From NCBI RefSeq assembly GCF_036669915.1, contig NC_089315.1, positions 4,684,887 to 4,748,886 on the forward strand: DNA of 64,000 bases. The letters are read 5' to 3'. The notes under the pieces were generated by a model that saw only the letters and a list, made by a program, of their open reading frames with translations, ran no database searches and was not told the origin of the DNA. This document shows, piece by piece, positions 34,601-46,612 of the stretch; within the stretch, counting starts at the first letter, position 1; each line of letters begins with the position of its first letter. Position numbers and translations under genes: made by a program. Source of the DNA: Pocillopora verrucosa (taxonomy: Eukaryota > Cnidaria > Anthozoa > Scleractinia > Pocilloporidae).

Positions 34601-37600
34601 CACAGTTGGTAGGTTCTCGCTGATATAAGTACATTGGGGTTTATTGGACAGTTTCAGTGTTTGCCTTTCCTAATCTCTTTGACTCCTCGGTGCGGCACTT
34701 TCAGTTTATGTCCAAGCCTGCTTGTTTTCGTTATACAAGCCATGATCTCTAATGTGCATTACCTCGTACCCCTTGTACAAGAGATGGCTAGAAGAAAAGT
34801 ATTCGGGTACAGGCACATGCTACGTTTTTTTCGGATGTCACAACGACGCTTACAAAAAAAAAAAAACAGGAACAATAAAAAATTAATTATACACAAAAAA
34901 GTCCTATGTATACATCTTAAACTCTGACACTCTAGCTCTGATTTTTTTTTTTTTTTTTACAACTCAAGGTCCGTAAAACTACTCTCGCACATGCGAAGTA
35001 AGATCGACTTAACTAAGCTATCCTCTCATAACATTGAATACCTTTTCTCTTCCTTCAGATTCAGCCTTGCAAGGACTTGGCCGTTCATTCAAGGACAGCT
35101 TAACCATGCCAGATCCGACTGGTCAGATGTTTTCAACTAGCTTCGAGAGAGAAGAGCGGGATTCCTTTCCTAACAAAGGTAAGAAGGAAAGCGTTAATTC
35201 ACCCGTGATGTTCATAGAATTAGCTAATTAAGAAGCCTTGGTCGAAATTGTGCTATGATTATGTAACTAGGAACAGTCATTTTCAATGGGTTTGTCATCA
35301 TTTCCTTGTCCTTACTTAGCTCAATTATTCGAGGAGCTAAGTGGGTAGAAACCTCATCAAAAAGTAATCTTCGCAAAACTGTATGTTGATGTTTACGTCG
35401 GTGTAGCTTGTATACGACGGTAGATTACTAACAGCTTCACGCTAAATGCCTTCTCCCCACTTCAAGTGGTGTTTTCAATCTTGATCAGTATATCACCATG
35501 GTCGCATTCAAAATGCGAAAGCTTATTAAAGGCTGTTTGCGCCTGAATTTAAGCCAAAGGCAATTTCATGCCAAAATCATGTTTTGAAAATTGTAAAATC
35601 AACAACTACGTTTACAAACGGCGATTTTCCCCAACTTAGGATCCGATTACCCAAAGAGTTCAGCTGCTCGATTTCTGAGGAATGCTTAAAGCGTTTAGCC
35701 CTTCTAAACCTTCCGTCTACAAAAGGTTTATCTGTGGCATTTTCTGTTTGTGGAACGTATATAAGTGAAAGCAAGATCCAAAGTTTTGTTGTTTTTCCTA
35801 CCAACTTCCACGCAACTATTAAACTCACACTCTTATGGTCACCAGAGTTGCTCTTCCTTTTTATTGGGCTGCTGTGCTTTATTCCAATGAACAGTGGAAA
35901 GGGATAAATGATCTTAAATGGTATTTCTGTCTTTTCACTTGCAGAAGTGAAGGAACAATCTGGTCATTATGGTAACTTGCCAGATCGGACGGATTTGGTG
36001 GGCCGCAATGAAACATGCGAACGTATCATAACTGCCCTGTCTTCAAACATGGCTGTTGAAGTTGTAGCACCGCCTGGATATGGAAAAACGTCGGTGGTAA
36101 TAGAGGTCGCTCATAGGATGATCGAAAGGAAAACGTGTGTCGCGTACGTTAAACCTCGAGGTGTCACTTGTGTAGAAGATTTAGCAAGCAAAATAATCGA
36201 GACTCTAGGGTACGTTCCTGGTGAAAACACAATAACTGAAGCATTAAGTTGCATATCTTCTCTAAAGAGAAAAAGTGTTGTGTTGATCATTGAAAACATT
36301 GACAACTTACTGCATCTTGGGGATCAATTCAGCAACGATAAATACCATCAGGAATTAAAATCTGAAAATTGCTGTACTCAAATGTGGGGTAAAGTCACGC
36401 AGGGCGACTTTTTGACATTTCTAAAATACCTCGGACAAAGTCCAAACATCCAGCTTGTCCTCACATCACGAGAAACCTATGATTTCAATGGGTCTCTTCC
36501 TTTCGAACTGATTAACCTAGAACCTCTGAATGACAGTGATTCAGCCTCTATGTTCTCAAAGTGTGAGGATGGCCTGGACGACGATCTGATTAAGGAGCTG
36601 GTCAGCGTTTGTGGTGGTATTCCCTTGATGATCTGCACAGTGATCTCGATTCTAAAGGGAGAAAATCCCCAGAAGGCGGCCCAACTTTCCACAACTTCAC
36701 CTAGTTGTCTTGCTAGAGAACTTGTAGCCAACGAGGATCGCATCGCCAAATCTCTTGAAATCTGTTTTGATCGCTTAAGTCAAGAAAATCAGAAGATTAT
36801 TTTGATGCTCTCAACATTTCCACACAGATTCACGCAAGAGCAATTTCAAGCAGTCTTTGGGTCATCTGTCACGGCTGATTTGCAAACTTGCCTAAATTCC
36901 TTGGGGCATAGCAACCTCCTTCGCTTCGACGGGAAAAATTGTCAGTATTCCCTTCATCCTTTCATACGAGATTTCTTTTCACTGAAGTCCGATCACATAG
37001 ACGTCAAATCAACTTTCATTCGTCATTACAGTGACTTGGCTGTTACACTTTGCGAAACATTCTTGAGTAAAGATTGCAAGTTGGCAATTGATCAGTACAG
37101 ATCTGAAAAGGACAACATTCGGGAAGCCATGGCTTGGTGTGGAGACGATCACCCTGAGCTTGACCAAACTTTCAGGGAGCAATGCATCGACGCCTTTAAC
37201 GAGGCAGCTGGATTTCTTGCCAAGGTGATGCGCAAACAAGAATTTCAGTCGCTCTTTTGCAAGCTTGCGTATCAATGTCGCTCCCACTTGCACCTCTACA
37301 GTGCTTGCTTGACGAACATCGGAATGAAGATAGTATTAAGCTGCACATGTACCCCACACATTTGTCCAAGAGCCTTGTATCAGGCCAGAGAAATGCTGAC
37401 TCAAGCAATTGACATTCAATCAACACTTATGGACGTGAAGGACACCACTCGTGCCCAGTGCATGAGCAAGTTTGGATTTTGTTATGTTCGCGAGGGGCGC
37501 GTTGATGAGGGCTATGAATATCTCGAGATCGCCTTGAAATTGCGACGGGACAGAGTAGAGAAACTAAACAGGATCAAAGATCATGTCATGTTAGCTGCCT

Positions 37601-39574
37601 GTTTCAACGATGTAGCAGGTTAGTGGCAATTAAATTTCTTAATGCTTTCATGATAAGAGCTATTCGTAAAGGGGAATCATCTGCGGAAAGTTATCCCCGT
37701 TGAATCTTTTCCATGAAAGCTAGCAATAAGATCCACGAGCACCTCGCACAAGCTTCATTACGAACGAAATTGTTTAAGTACCATTTAGATAAATTGATGA
37801 AACAATTAGGAGGTGATGTTGGTGGCATATGCTGGTGTGTAGAAAGAACTCAAGGCCATTTTCCTTCACCACTCTAGTAATCAATTGGTATGGCTAATGC
37901 GGGTCTTGTAAGTTAAATAAAAAGCGCAGTTTTAAAAATAGACAGGCGATCGACCTTGCATCATTCTGGTTTCTTTTTTTTTCTTTTGACCAACGACCTC
38001 TCAACCTCTCTACATCATCGCCCAGAATGCAAAGACATATCCGGGACCTTGACTGCGCCGCCGCCGGTGAATTTGAAAATTGATTAATGAAGTGGGCTAA
38101 AATAAAAGAGAAATTGATTTGAAAATATCGAAGAGAGCTTGCATTTTTTAAGTTCTCGTCCAAACTACGCAATATTCTTAGTTTTAGCATGTGGCTTTTA
38201 TAGGAGAGAAATAAAAAATATATATTTTTCCATTCTCGCCTTATTGTATCTTCCTTAATCCCTGGCTATTTTTATTTAAAATTTGGCCATTTTAGTCGCC
38301 AGTGTCATTGCACTCTTCTGGTTGATCGCTTCTTTTTTGACTCGCAGCTTCTCAAATGGTGCAGCGAAAACACATGCTGGCCATCCAAACAAGGCTGTCA
38401 CATGTCCTTCCTGTTTATGAAGAGAACCTCGGTGACCACCCTTTTACGGCAACCACTCTTAGTTGGATTGGTAACAGTTACCACGCCTTGGGTGACTACG
38501 ACAACGCCATTAAATACAGCAGCAGATCAATTTCAATCCGAAGGCAACTGTTGGGGCAACATCAGGAAACTGCGAAGTCTCTGTATGATGTGGGTGTGGC
38601 TTACAGCGCGAAACAGGACTACGAAACGTGAGTAAACATAGTTTGCTATTTATTGTAAGGCATTTTGTAGATCCGATACCCTCTTAGCAAAGGTTAACAA
38701 CAAAATCGAGTGTAAGCAATATCGACCCTTGCAAAAACTTTTATTCTTCGTGCCTTTGTTCCTTTAAACTTTTCATCGTAATCAATGCAACTCCGTCAAA
38801 ATGTCAAGTTTACATGAATTTCCCATTGTTAAAATATTAGAGGAACACATGGTAGTCAAGAACGAGGGGAAGAAAACTACTCTCGAGGCGTGCTCATTTA
38901 GTCCAAAAATATTTCATTGTATTCGCACTGCGTCGACAAGTTTTCAGGCAGTGTAGCGACAATTGCGATGCGTGTGTTGTTTGCTTGTTAGATCACGTCC
39001 TTATCTTCTAATTTTGCTGCTGTCGAGTCAATTTTCCTGTACAACCTCAAACTTTTTGTATTTTGGTTTAGCAAATTGCAGTGAATGACTCAAAGGTGAT
39101 ATCTAAAAGACTGTATCACGACGCAAATTTTTTTCATCGCAGAATTCTTTCTTGAACGGTAAGATGAGGAATGATGTAACATTTCCTAAGAGAATATATC
39201 ATATGGATGTGAATCTCGCTTGGTAAAAACACTAGCAGATATGTGACACCTCTTTTGGAGGAAAAACGTCTAGGAAATTCATTATTTGACGTTGCATCTT
39301 TCTTAGAGCCCTCCACTACCTGAAAAAGGCAGTTGATTACCAAGAAAAAGTGTTAGACACACAGGACGAGCTGATTCACACCCACCAAGCCATGTCAATT
39401 GTTCTTTGTGCTCTTGGAAGAAACAAAGAGGCAGAAGAAGAAATAAATCGCGCGGGGGAGTGCGCAAGCAAGCTAGATTCTTGGGAGGCTCCTTTAGATA
39501 AACTGAGGACCCAAGAACGAGACAGCGAATGGATAGATATTTTCCCCTCAAAGCCACGGAATTCAGCATTGTAG
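28627..39574 (+). CDS. Triple-death-domain NB-ARC-TPR receptor, copy 1, intact, 1102 aa
   Basis: Eight exons: 28627-28654, 32990-33277, 33696-34031, 34294-34608, 35059-35178, 35945-37618, 38348-38627 and 39307-39574. All introns are GT-AG; phases are 1 for the first six and 2 for the last; the joined frame (3309 bases) is open. Residues 1-9 are a short leader (MSSVGDLSV). Residues 10-105, 106-217 and 218-322 are three death domains, each on its own exon. Residues 323-362 are a linker. NB-ARC follows, with APPGYGKT (404-411), LIIENIDN (476-483, Glu in the Walker B position), LTSRE and CGGIPL, then a winged helix ending in LHPFI, then TPRs (LGDHPFTATT, LLGQHQETA). Expected role: cytosolic immune or cell-death sensor acting through death-domain partners. 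The paralogue at 51.5-58.5 kb has identical sizes for exons 1-5 and 7, so the two form a recent tandem duplication. Confidence 0.85.
29690..30375. repeat. Intronic segment shared with the truncated third copy
   Basis: Lies in intron 1 of copy 1 and matches 59738-60375 (gcgaaaagactctac..., tttttatgaattaatcatgcg, caccttgcagaaatacc). It is the left edge of the third copy's homology and is missing from the second copy. Confidence 0.7.
31620..31654 (+). CDS. Possible alternative first exon of copy 1
   Basis: ATG at 31620 reads MAHLRKRGLST, then G/gtaagt in phase 1. It would splice in frame to the first death-domain exon at 32990. No counterpart is seen in the paralogue, so this may be chance or an alternative promoter. 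Confidence 0.3.
32990..33277 (+). CDS. Exon 2 of copy 1: death domain 1
   Basis: Phase 1-1 exon after catgtttag. FIEELCLCLDRDTRVMRNWRH and IRLFDYLAASNPDLTIKELK show the death-domain helix 2 Trp and the helix 5-6 pattern; ends GRNDLISLL. Confidence 0.8.
33696..34031 (+). CDS. Exon 3 of copy 1: death domain 2
   Basis: LLDEIALALDRTSLVLSNWYT, then CWTFERRSTENPT and LKEALDSIKRKDLVNFL. A 112-codon phase 1-1 exon; the N-terminal 25 residues (CTDTERVLDVI...) are a linker. Confidence 0.8.
34294..34608 (+). CDS. Exon 4 of copy 1: death domain 3
   Basis: The most canonical of the three. ELLERLALELN and GVKNWTHLAWKM, then SPTKEVLEWVAAHFP, ending ALDEIQRNDAIQIISKYFP. It is also the exon retained, in damaged form, at 61140-61422. 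Confidence 0.85.
35059..35178 (+). CDS. Exon 5 of copy 1: linker
   Basis: Forty codons starting DSALQGLGRS, with a PDPTGQ motif shared with the paralogue (PDPTGH). No domain recognised; low-complexity charged end. The exon beginning at 61866 starts with the same DSALQGLG. Confidence 0.75.
35945..37618 (+). CDS. Exon 6 of copy 1: NB-ARC, winged helix, first TPR helices
   Basis: Starts after cacttgcag and ends GTA GCA G/gttagt. Beyond NB-ARC it has FDRLSQENQKIILMLSTFPHRF (winged helix), RSEKDNIREAM, and the cysteine motif C-T-C-x4-C-P at about 37342-37366. Confidence 0.85.
38348..38627 (+). CDS. Exon 7 of copy 1: TPR
   Basis: ASQMVQRKHMLAIQTRL, then LGDHPFTATTLSWIG and LLGQHQETAKS. Leaves in phase 2 at GAA AC/gtgagt. 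Confidence 0.8.
39307..39574 (+). CDS. Exon 8 of copy 1: last TPR and C-terminus
   Basis: ALHYLKKAVDYQEKVLDTQ, then IHTHQAM and an acidic-basic tail to TAG. It is 51 bases longer than the paralogue's last exon. An ATTAAA lies at 39588-39593, unusually close to the stop, so the true poly(A) site is uncertain. Confidence 0.75.
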
Positions 39575-42500
39575 AAAAACCTTTTGCATTAAACCGTTTT
39601 AGGATGTAGATTTGACAATAGATCAATCGATTGAACAAAGAGAATCAATGCTTTGATATTTACTAAGTTTCCGTTCATTGATTTGGTTCGTTACTCACTG
39701 CGGTCAGTAAAGTGCCAGTGTTAAGGACACTAGCCAGAAGGCTCATTATTGAATTGATTATTGATTAGTTTAATAATTTCAGAATGATCCTAGATACGAA
39801 CATAGTCACAGTGTTTATCTGTTTGTCTATATTTCTATTGGTTTTGTAATCGGACCTCTCAACGTCACCACGCGCATATAAAAGGCGAGTTTAGCGTCCC
39901 TGTAATCAGTTCTTCGTAAGTTTTTGAGTAGTCTTGGTAAACTTTCTTCCTTTCATTTTCTTAAAACTTTGGCACAAGAGGGAACGATATGTGAAAATCT
40001 TTACAACTTTGTTTTCTGAAGTTTAGTTTCTCAGTATTGGGCAAAAGTATACAAACAGACATTTTGTTGTAGTGCCTTATTTTCAATTGATTTAAGATTA
40101 AAAAGCCAAAATTGTATCAGATGAAAGTGAAAGCCCACCATTTGGATAAGAACAATGGATTGTTAACCAACCACCAAAATTCTTGTAATTTTTGTACCGA
40201 AACTTTTGTACTTTAACGTAGTTTGTACTGGTTTTTTGTATTGTTCATTGTCATTCTAATCTCGTTATCGGCGTTCAGGCTCAGTTTTTTACGCGCGATT
40301 TTTTTATTAAGTATTTCGCAGCATTTCACTAGATTGATAGAATTTACTTGTTTTATTGTTTCAGTTTACAACTGATTGTGAGATTGATCGTGATTTTGAT
40401 CGTTGATTGTGGTTTGTGGTCGATTGCTTTCAAGAATAAAGATTCGTATAAACTATCAACTTTGGTTTGTTATTCCTCGATCTCGATCGTAAAATAGCCC
40501 CCAAACACCTCATTAACCGCGTCTTGGAGCGACACCCCTTGGAGTCTTAGGAATTAGATTTGTTTTGGTCGCCGCAAGCGCTAAAGCTAGGCTTAAAAAC
40601 ATGTCAGTCTTTCTTTCTCTCTCTTTGTGTCTCTGCATTGACACTTCAATCTTCTCAGAAGTCAGTATTCGAGACACAAAGGAAAACCTACAAGTATTTT
40701 ATGAATGTCGGTGGTTTCGCCAACGAGTCGATTCGCCAACGTCTCTAGTCAATTCACAAACTTGTAGAAATCAGTTCGCATACGTTATAAACAAGCGACG
40801 TCAACTACTATCAAATTAACCGATTCATTTAAATTACTTTATTACATGCGGGGACGCGTGGGCGACTAGAGAGACACCTGCCCTTATAAAGAAAATTTCA
40901 AGTCATTATATTAACTACTATTAACTAAATTAACCAATAATTTACGAAAAAGTTTTCCTCTCCTGATCGCACTGCATGCCTGTAGTCTTCCCTCGTGAAG
41001 CCTGTCTGGCATCGCCGGTGTTGCCACCTGTCGGAGCCATCACATAAAGGACTGGGTTTAAATAAAGCAACTTCAAAATGGCGGTCTGTTTGTATTCAAT
41101 GGACTTGTGGTCAGTGTGGTGAGTCATTCACTGTCCATTTGATTGTAAAATATAATTAAGCGAGAAATTAGCTGTGAGATTTCGCATTCAATAATTTACG
41201 CATGCAACGTGTCAGTATCGTAGTATTCTGAATCGTATATAAACCCAGGTTGATATGTAAATGTTTGTAACATTAAATTTCACACCCAATAATTTACACA
41301 TAATATAGTATTCTGAACCACATAATTAAAAAGCAGGTTGACATATAAATGTCTATAACGTTTGCGAACTGACCAGGAGACGTTTGCGAAAGTACAGTTG
41401 GCGAAACGACTCGTTGGCGAAACGTCCGGTTACCATTTTTATACAAAATGAGATAGAAAAAGAATATAGAAAAAATTAACATGTGTGAACTAGTGAGAGA
41501 AACGTGAATTGCAGGGATTAATTTGATAATTAATTAAATTAATATTTTGGGCGATTATTTTTACTTTAATTCATTTAATTCCTATTGTAAATAACTAATT
41601 CAATAGGAGCCTCAAGAAAATATTTACTACTTGCATCGGAATGGCTTGAGATCTAAGAATACCAAGCACTAGCAAAACGGGAAATTAGTCTTTCAGCTTA
41701 CTTGTTATTGATATCAGTGAACTTCTTAAAATCTCGGTAATATTGTTAACGAGTTCTTACGGAGTTTAAGGTCTTTCAGGATTGAAAAGTTCAAATGAAC
41801 TGTCCATGTCATGTAGAATCTCCAGCCTCAATTGTCCTTGACGTCCTTAAACGAATCTTCCGACACTGTATTCCTAAACAAAAACGGTCAATGTATTGCT
41901 TCGTCCAACAATTTTTATACGTAAAATTTAACTTTTTAGTTGGTCAACATTAATTTACCATGAATGCAGCAGAGCTTTGTAGAATATTAACAGCTATTCG
42001 CCGAAGTGGATGTGATTAGAGGTAGCCATTTTCTCGAGGGGTTAAGCCGTGAGGTAGATATTAACCATTTTCATCGTCACTGAGGTAAAAAATAGCTTTA
42101 ATAAATATCGCACAGAAACCAAAATATTGGTTTCTTTCTGTCATTATAACGAAAATTATGTAAACGAACTAATCTTTAAAAGTTCAAATGCCCGGGGAAG
42201 CCCGAGGCGGATGTTGAAGCTTCGAATTGATCGACGCATAAATCACTGTCACGTGAGGTTGGCCAGAACATCCTCTTCCTCTAAGCCCGCGTTCTTAAAC
42301 TGAAGAGGAGAATCGTTAATCATGAGGGTCATTAATTAGAATTTAATTTACCCCATCCTTCACCTTTAAGATTTATTGTTGTACTCGGAAATGAGTCCAA
42401 TTAGATTGTATTCTTTTTTTGTTTATTTATCCATTAATTCTTTTCCTTGAAACTGAAGTAAACAGGAACACAAGATTATTTCATCACGACCAAGTAAGAG

Positions 42501-43387
42501 ATATGACTGATAATTAAAAATAAGGATAATGTTGCACGGGGTCTGGGATCGAGTGATCAGCAGACACTTCTAGAGGTTCTAATGACCTTTCCTAAATCAT
42601 TATCATTATTATAGCCATCATTATCGTTGACGTTGTTAATAGTGTTACCATCATCAGCGCTATTATTGATATTACAAATATTATCATCATTGTCATGATG
42701 GGTTCCTGGGGCGTTGACTTCCTGCCCTTCATCTTCTTTAACACTCCTCCAGATGCAAGGAATCATCCGTCCTGAAAAATACTAAACCACTTAAGACACA
42801 GCCCAAAACCATAGGTAAGTGAACATTTTTCTTATCTGACCTCCAAGAAAGCAGATTTAAGATTTACACAATACGATACAATAAGAAATTCCGTGTGGTA
42901 ATCAAGGCTTGCTCATGTTCTACAGCGATTCGTAGGCACAAATTTCCTACCAAACTTGGGATTACTTGAAATTTACGCGCTTAGCTCCCCCGCTGAAAAT
43001 GACTTATCAGATACATCACTGTTCGCACGCAGAACTACTACATTCTTGGTGGTAGCGACATTTTAACTCGCTTGATTAATAATCAACATATGAAACCAAA
43101 AAGAACGGAATTTTGAGCATAGAAACACTTCACGACAGTGAAAATTATTTACAACAAAATGTCGAGGCCGAAGTTCGCACACGGCTATTGGGTGGTTGAC
43201 TTTTTGGCCGAACTTTTGCGGTTTGTTTACATCAAAAGTTTCGTGGCACTACAGGTGAGATCTGAAGCCTAAAAGGTGAATTGAAACGTCACTAGACAAG
43301 TTGCTTTAAAATTTTTCAAAATAACGATGGCGTGTTGTTAATGCTTATTGATGACTTTTTTGACCGGTATGTGATTTCAGTTCAATT
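39575..43387. other. Intergenic between the two triple-death-domain units
   Basis: Holds the MITE-like element at 40706-41433, a low-complexity (ATC/ATT)n stretch at about 42597-42695, and an LTR-like segment with TATA (39876-39883) and AATAAA (40435-40440) signals. No gene recognised. Confidence 0.55.
40706..41433. mobile_element. MITE-like element with TTTCGCCAACGAGTCG ends
   Basis: The left end (TTTCGCCAACGAGTCG at 40715-40730, then ATTCGCCAACG) and the right end, read in reverse (TTTCGCCAACGAGTCG then TTTCGCC), are inverted. Both then continue to CAGTTCGCA.ACGTTATA. About 730 bases, non-coding. Confidence 0.6.
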
Positions 43388-43847
43388 ACAGTGGCTTATA
43401 ACCCTTTCACTTTTATGAGTGACCGAGACAGAATTTCTCCTTACAAAATCAAGCCAAAAAGTAATGGGAATAAAGAAAAGCATCGATAAGGAGATTGTTA
43501 GTTGATCCAATACCAAATTCTCCAAACCGATATTATAAAAGTTGAATAGAAAAGTATCATTGTAATTATGGAACTTTTTTGTGTCTTGTCTTGAGCATGG
43601 CCGTGGCAAAAAGAAAAATCTCGAGTCCTTGTGAGGAAACAATGTCTCTTTGGTCCCATGCTAACGACTGGGCGAAAAAACATTTCGCTATCATAAAAAT
43701 TGTATAGGAAACAATAATTAGGAGCCAAAGGATTAAAGGAGAGAAAAAAAAGGTAAGCTCATCCAGGGCATATCCATAGAACAGACATTGATCATACAGT
43801 ACTTTCCCCACTGATATTGAACTTTATTCACAGCTTTAATTGGTATC

Positions 43848-44520
43848 CGGTTAGCTCGCACCACGGTTAGATCGCTCGCAGATAGATCGCTCCGACCAAA
43901 AGTTAGATCGCTCCATTAAATAAGTTACTTCGCTACCAACATAAGTTTATCGCTCCATGTTGTAATGAGAGGTACTACTACTTACCGATGATCTTCAAAG
44001 TTTATAGCTGATGATCTGCCTTATATGTCGTATTCACCGAGCTACCGATGTACGATGTATAGCGATGATGGAATAAATGTCGTGGAATAAATTATAACGT
44101 TATAGTCTGAAGTGTATTGAAAAAGAACATTCAAATACCGATACTGTCTAGTGTGGCCTTTTTTGCTGTTTGATGTAAGGAAACTGATATCCGCCATCTT
44201 TAATTAATAAAGTTGATTACACTTTGTGAGTCCCTTACATGAGCCTTTATCTGCTCTTACTGCGAAGCTCGGATTTATTTCAAGCGCGAGCGAGCGAGCG
44301 ATATTAATCGATTGTTAGGTAAGATATGCTCATCATTTAATGAACTGTCAATTTAGATACCATAGATTTACTACCTTTATCTTAGTTTTCTACTTTGAGC
44401 GAAGTAACTTATTTTGATAGCGAATTCACTTCATCGATGGAGCGATCTAGCCTTCAAGTGGAGCATATCTAACTTTTGGCTAAAGCGATCTAATCATGAT
44501 GCGATCCAACCGTAATTCCA
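43848..44520. mobile_element. 673-base non-autonomous element built from GATCGCTC-type repeats
   Basis: Inverted ends of about 100 bases contain repeated TTAGATCGCTC and AAGTTACTTCGCT motifs in one orientation on the left and the opposite on the right. The empty site in the left copy reads tttaattgatatcattc. Here ttaattggtatc precedes and ttaattgagaatatc follows the element, which suggests a target duplication of about 12 bases. No coding content. Confidence 0.65.
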
Positions 44521-46612
44521 TTAATTGAGAATATCATTTATAAGTATAGTTGTTCCCTGAGGTGTAGCAATGCTTAAAAGCAATGAATTAAAGTTTTTAT
44601 TTTAATATAGGAAAAACATACATTAGAGTAAAAAATAACTACATACTCCAGTTAAGTTTTAAAAAAAACTCAGTTGTAACCAAACAGTTGTAAAAATGTC
44701 AGTAGCTACACGTTTGTCATAACTGTTAGTTCTTGGCAAATAATTCAGATATGTAACTAAATGACAAGTATATAATGTAATTCAGGCAACTCTGATAGTA
44801 TCAATTCATTACTAAATGTTTTATAAAACCTCTCTCTGCTTATTACTGGTTGATCTCTTTCATGACATCTGCAAAAAAATGAACACACCCCATTATTAAC
44901 TTTTCTCTTATCTTTGTGGTACACCAGACAAACAGGATGAAATTTGTAAATCCTTGGCTGTTAATCCCAATGCCCTGGAAGAAAAACATAGAACTTGGTT
45001 TATACATTAACCCTTTCTACTAAAATCACTGTGCATATTCTCTGTACTATTTTCTATACATTTCCTAAGGTACTGACAAGGAGAATTTGTTCAACAATCA
45101 AGAGTTTGTTCAGTTGGTGATCATTTCCGACTATTCTTGTGTCCTAAATGTGTGATTCAGTGGGGATATTGTAAGGAGAAATTAGATGAAAGTACCTCAT
45201 TAGGGACAAAGGGTTAAGAGTTAAGTTAATGCAGCCCCCTTCTCCCTCCCCCACCAAACCAAAAAAAACTATTGTGGCCACAAGCCATAAATTTGGGTAA
45301 ATACAAAAGCACATAGTTGAGATATGTGGAATTGGCTTTTATAGACAACCACAGGGGTTTAAAATCAACAAGCAGGTTTCTCACATAGCAGATAAGTGAT
45401 TGCAAAATGCACTGCACTGTCCACCAAACAGAGATTTACCCAGTGGATAGTGTTATCCAAGCTTCAAACAATCAGGGCCTACAAACTCTCCAGAGCATGA
45501 AGAAGACCATGTGTTTATAATTTAGCGATTAAATCTTACTGATGCATTGAATAACACAAGAATATTACACCCTTGCGAAATGGCTTTTGGAATTCCTGGG
45601 AATAAAGGTGTGAATTTTCACGTTAAATTCGGACTGGGAATTCCTAGGAATTCCTAGGAATTCCCAACCATAACAACTCTGGTTCTAAAAACCTAGAAAT
45701 TCCTAGAAATTCCAAGTTTATAGCCAACAGGACTTGGAATTCCTAGGAATTCCAACCCAGAGAACCAATGACTTTCCCTGAAAAGCTGTAAATCTAAAAA
45801 TTTCCTAGGAATTTCTGGGAATTTTTGGGAATTTTTAGGCATGTTTGAGAATTACCGGGAATTTTAAGCAAAAATTTGAGGCTAACGATATAAAATAAAT
45901 ACTTTAAATTAAAAAAACCCAGCTAAAATTCAAGTATTCAATGAAATTTATTTAGAAGCTTAATTAAGGCTTACATGTAAAATATTTTTGATTCATTAAT
46001 AACATCAACACGTGGTAATATTAGGATGGAATTTGATTTTTCTTTTCTTGAAAACTTCATACAGATTAATCCTCAATTACAGCTATTCATATAAAATAGT
46101 CCTAATCAATCATTAAATTTGGTTTGACACAAATTGTGAATAAAATCTGTTGATTCTTTTCCATAAAATACAATATCTTAAATTATATTTGAAAACCAAG
46201 CACTCTTGGGAGTGAAGGGGTTAATTACAGACAAATAAAATTGATTTTTTGATTAAAATCTTGTTGTAACTGTAACAATAAATTAGAATGAAGTTATCCT
46301 AAACTGCAAACTTAGCTGCTGTTTGTATTTTTTTCCTGGGCTCACAATGAGTTGGCCTTGAATGAGGTTGTCTACAAGAAGCTTGACCATTTTGTATCTG
46401 GGTTCCATGACATCTGAATTTGAAAAAAAATAATATATTTAAATATATATATTTAAAGTTCAGACCAGGCCTTTAAGATGGCTATGAGGAAAAGGGCATT
46501 CATTGGATTCTCAAATTGAGAAATCTCTGTTATATTGAGTGACTTTTACATTGGAGTTAGTACATCTCTCTCATATATTTTACTAAAAAAGGGCTCAATA
46601 CATTATTTTGTT

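Noticed and set aside
42557..42766. Asn/Asp-rich minus-strand peptide
   Set aside because: Direct product of a low-complexity ATC/ATT tract.
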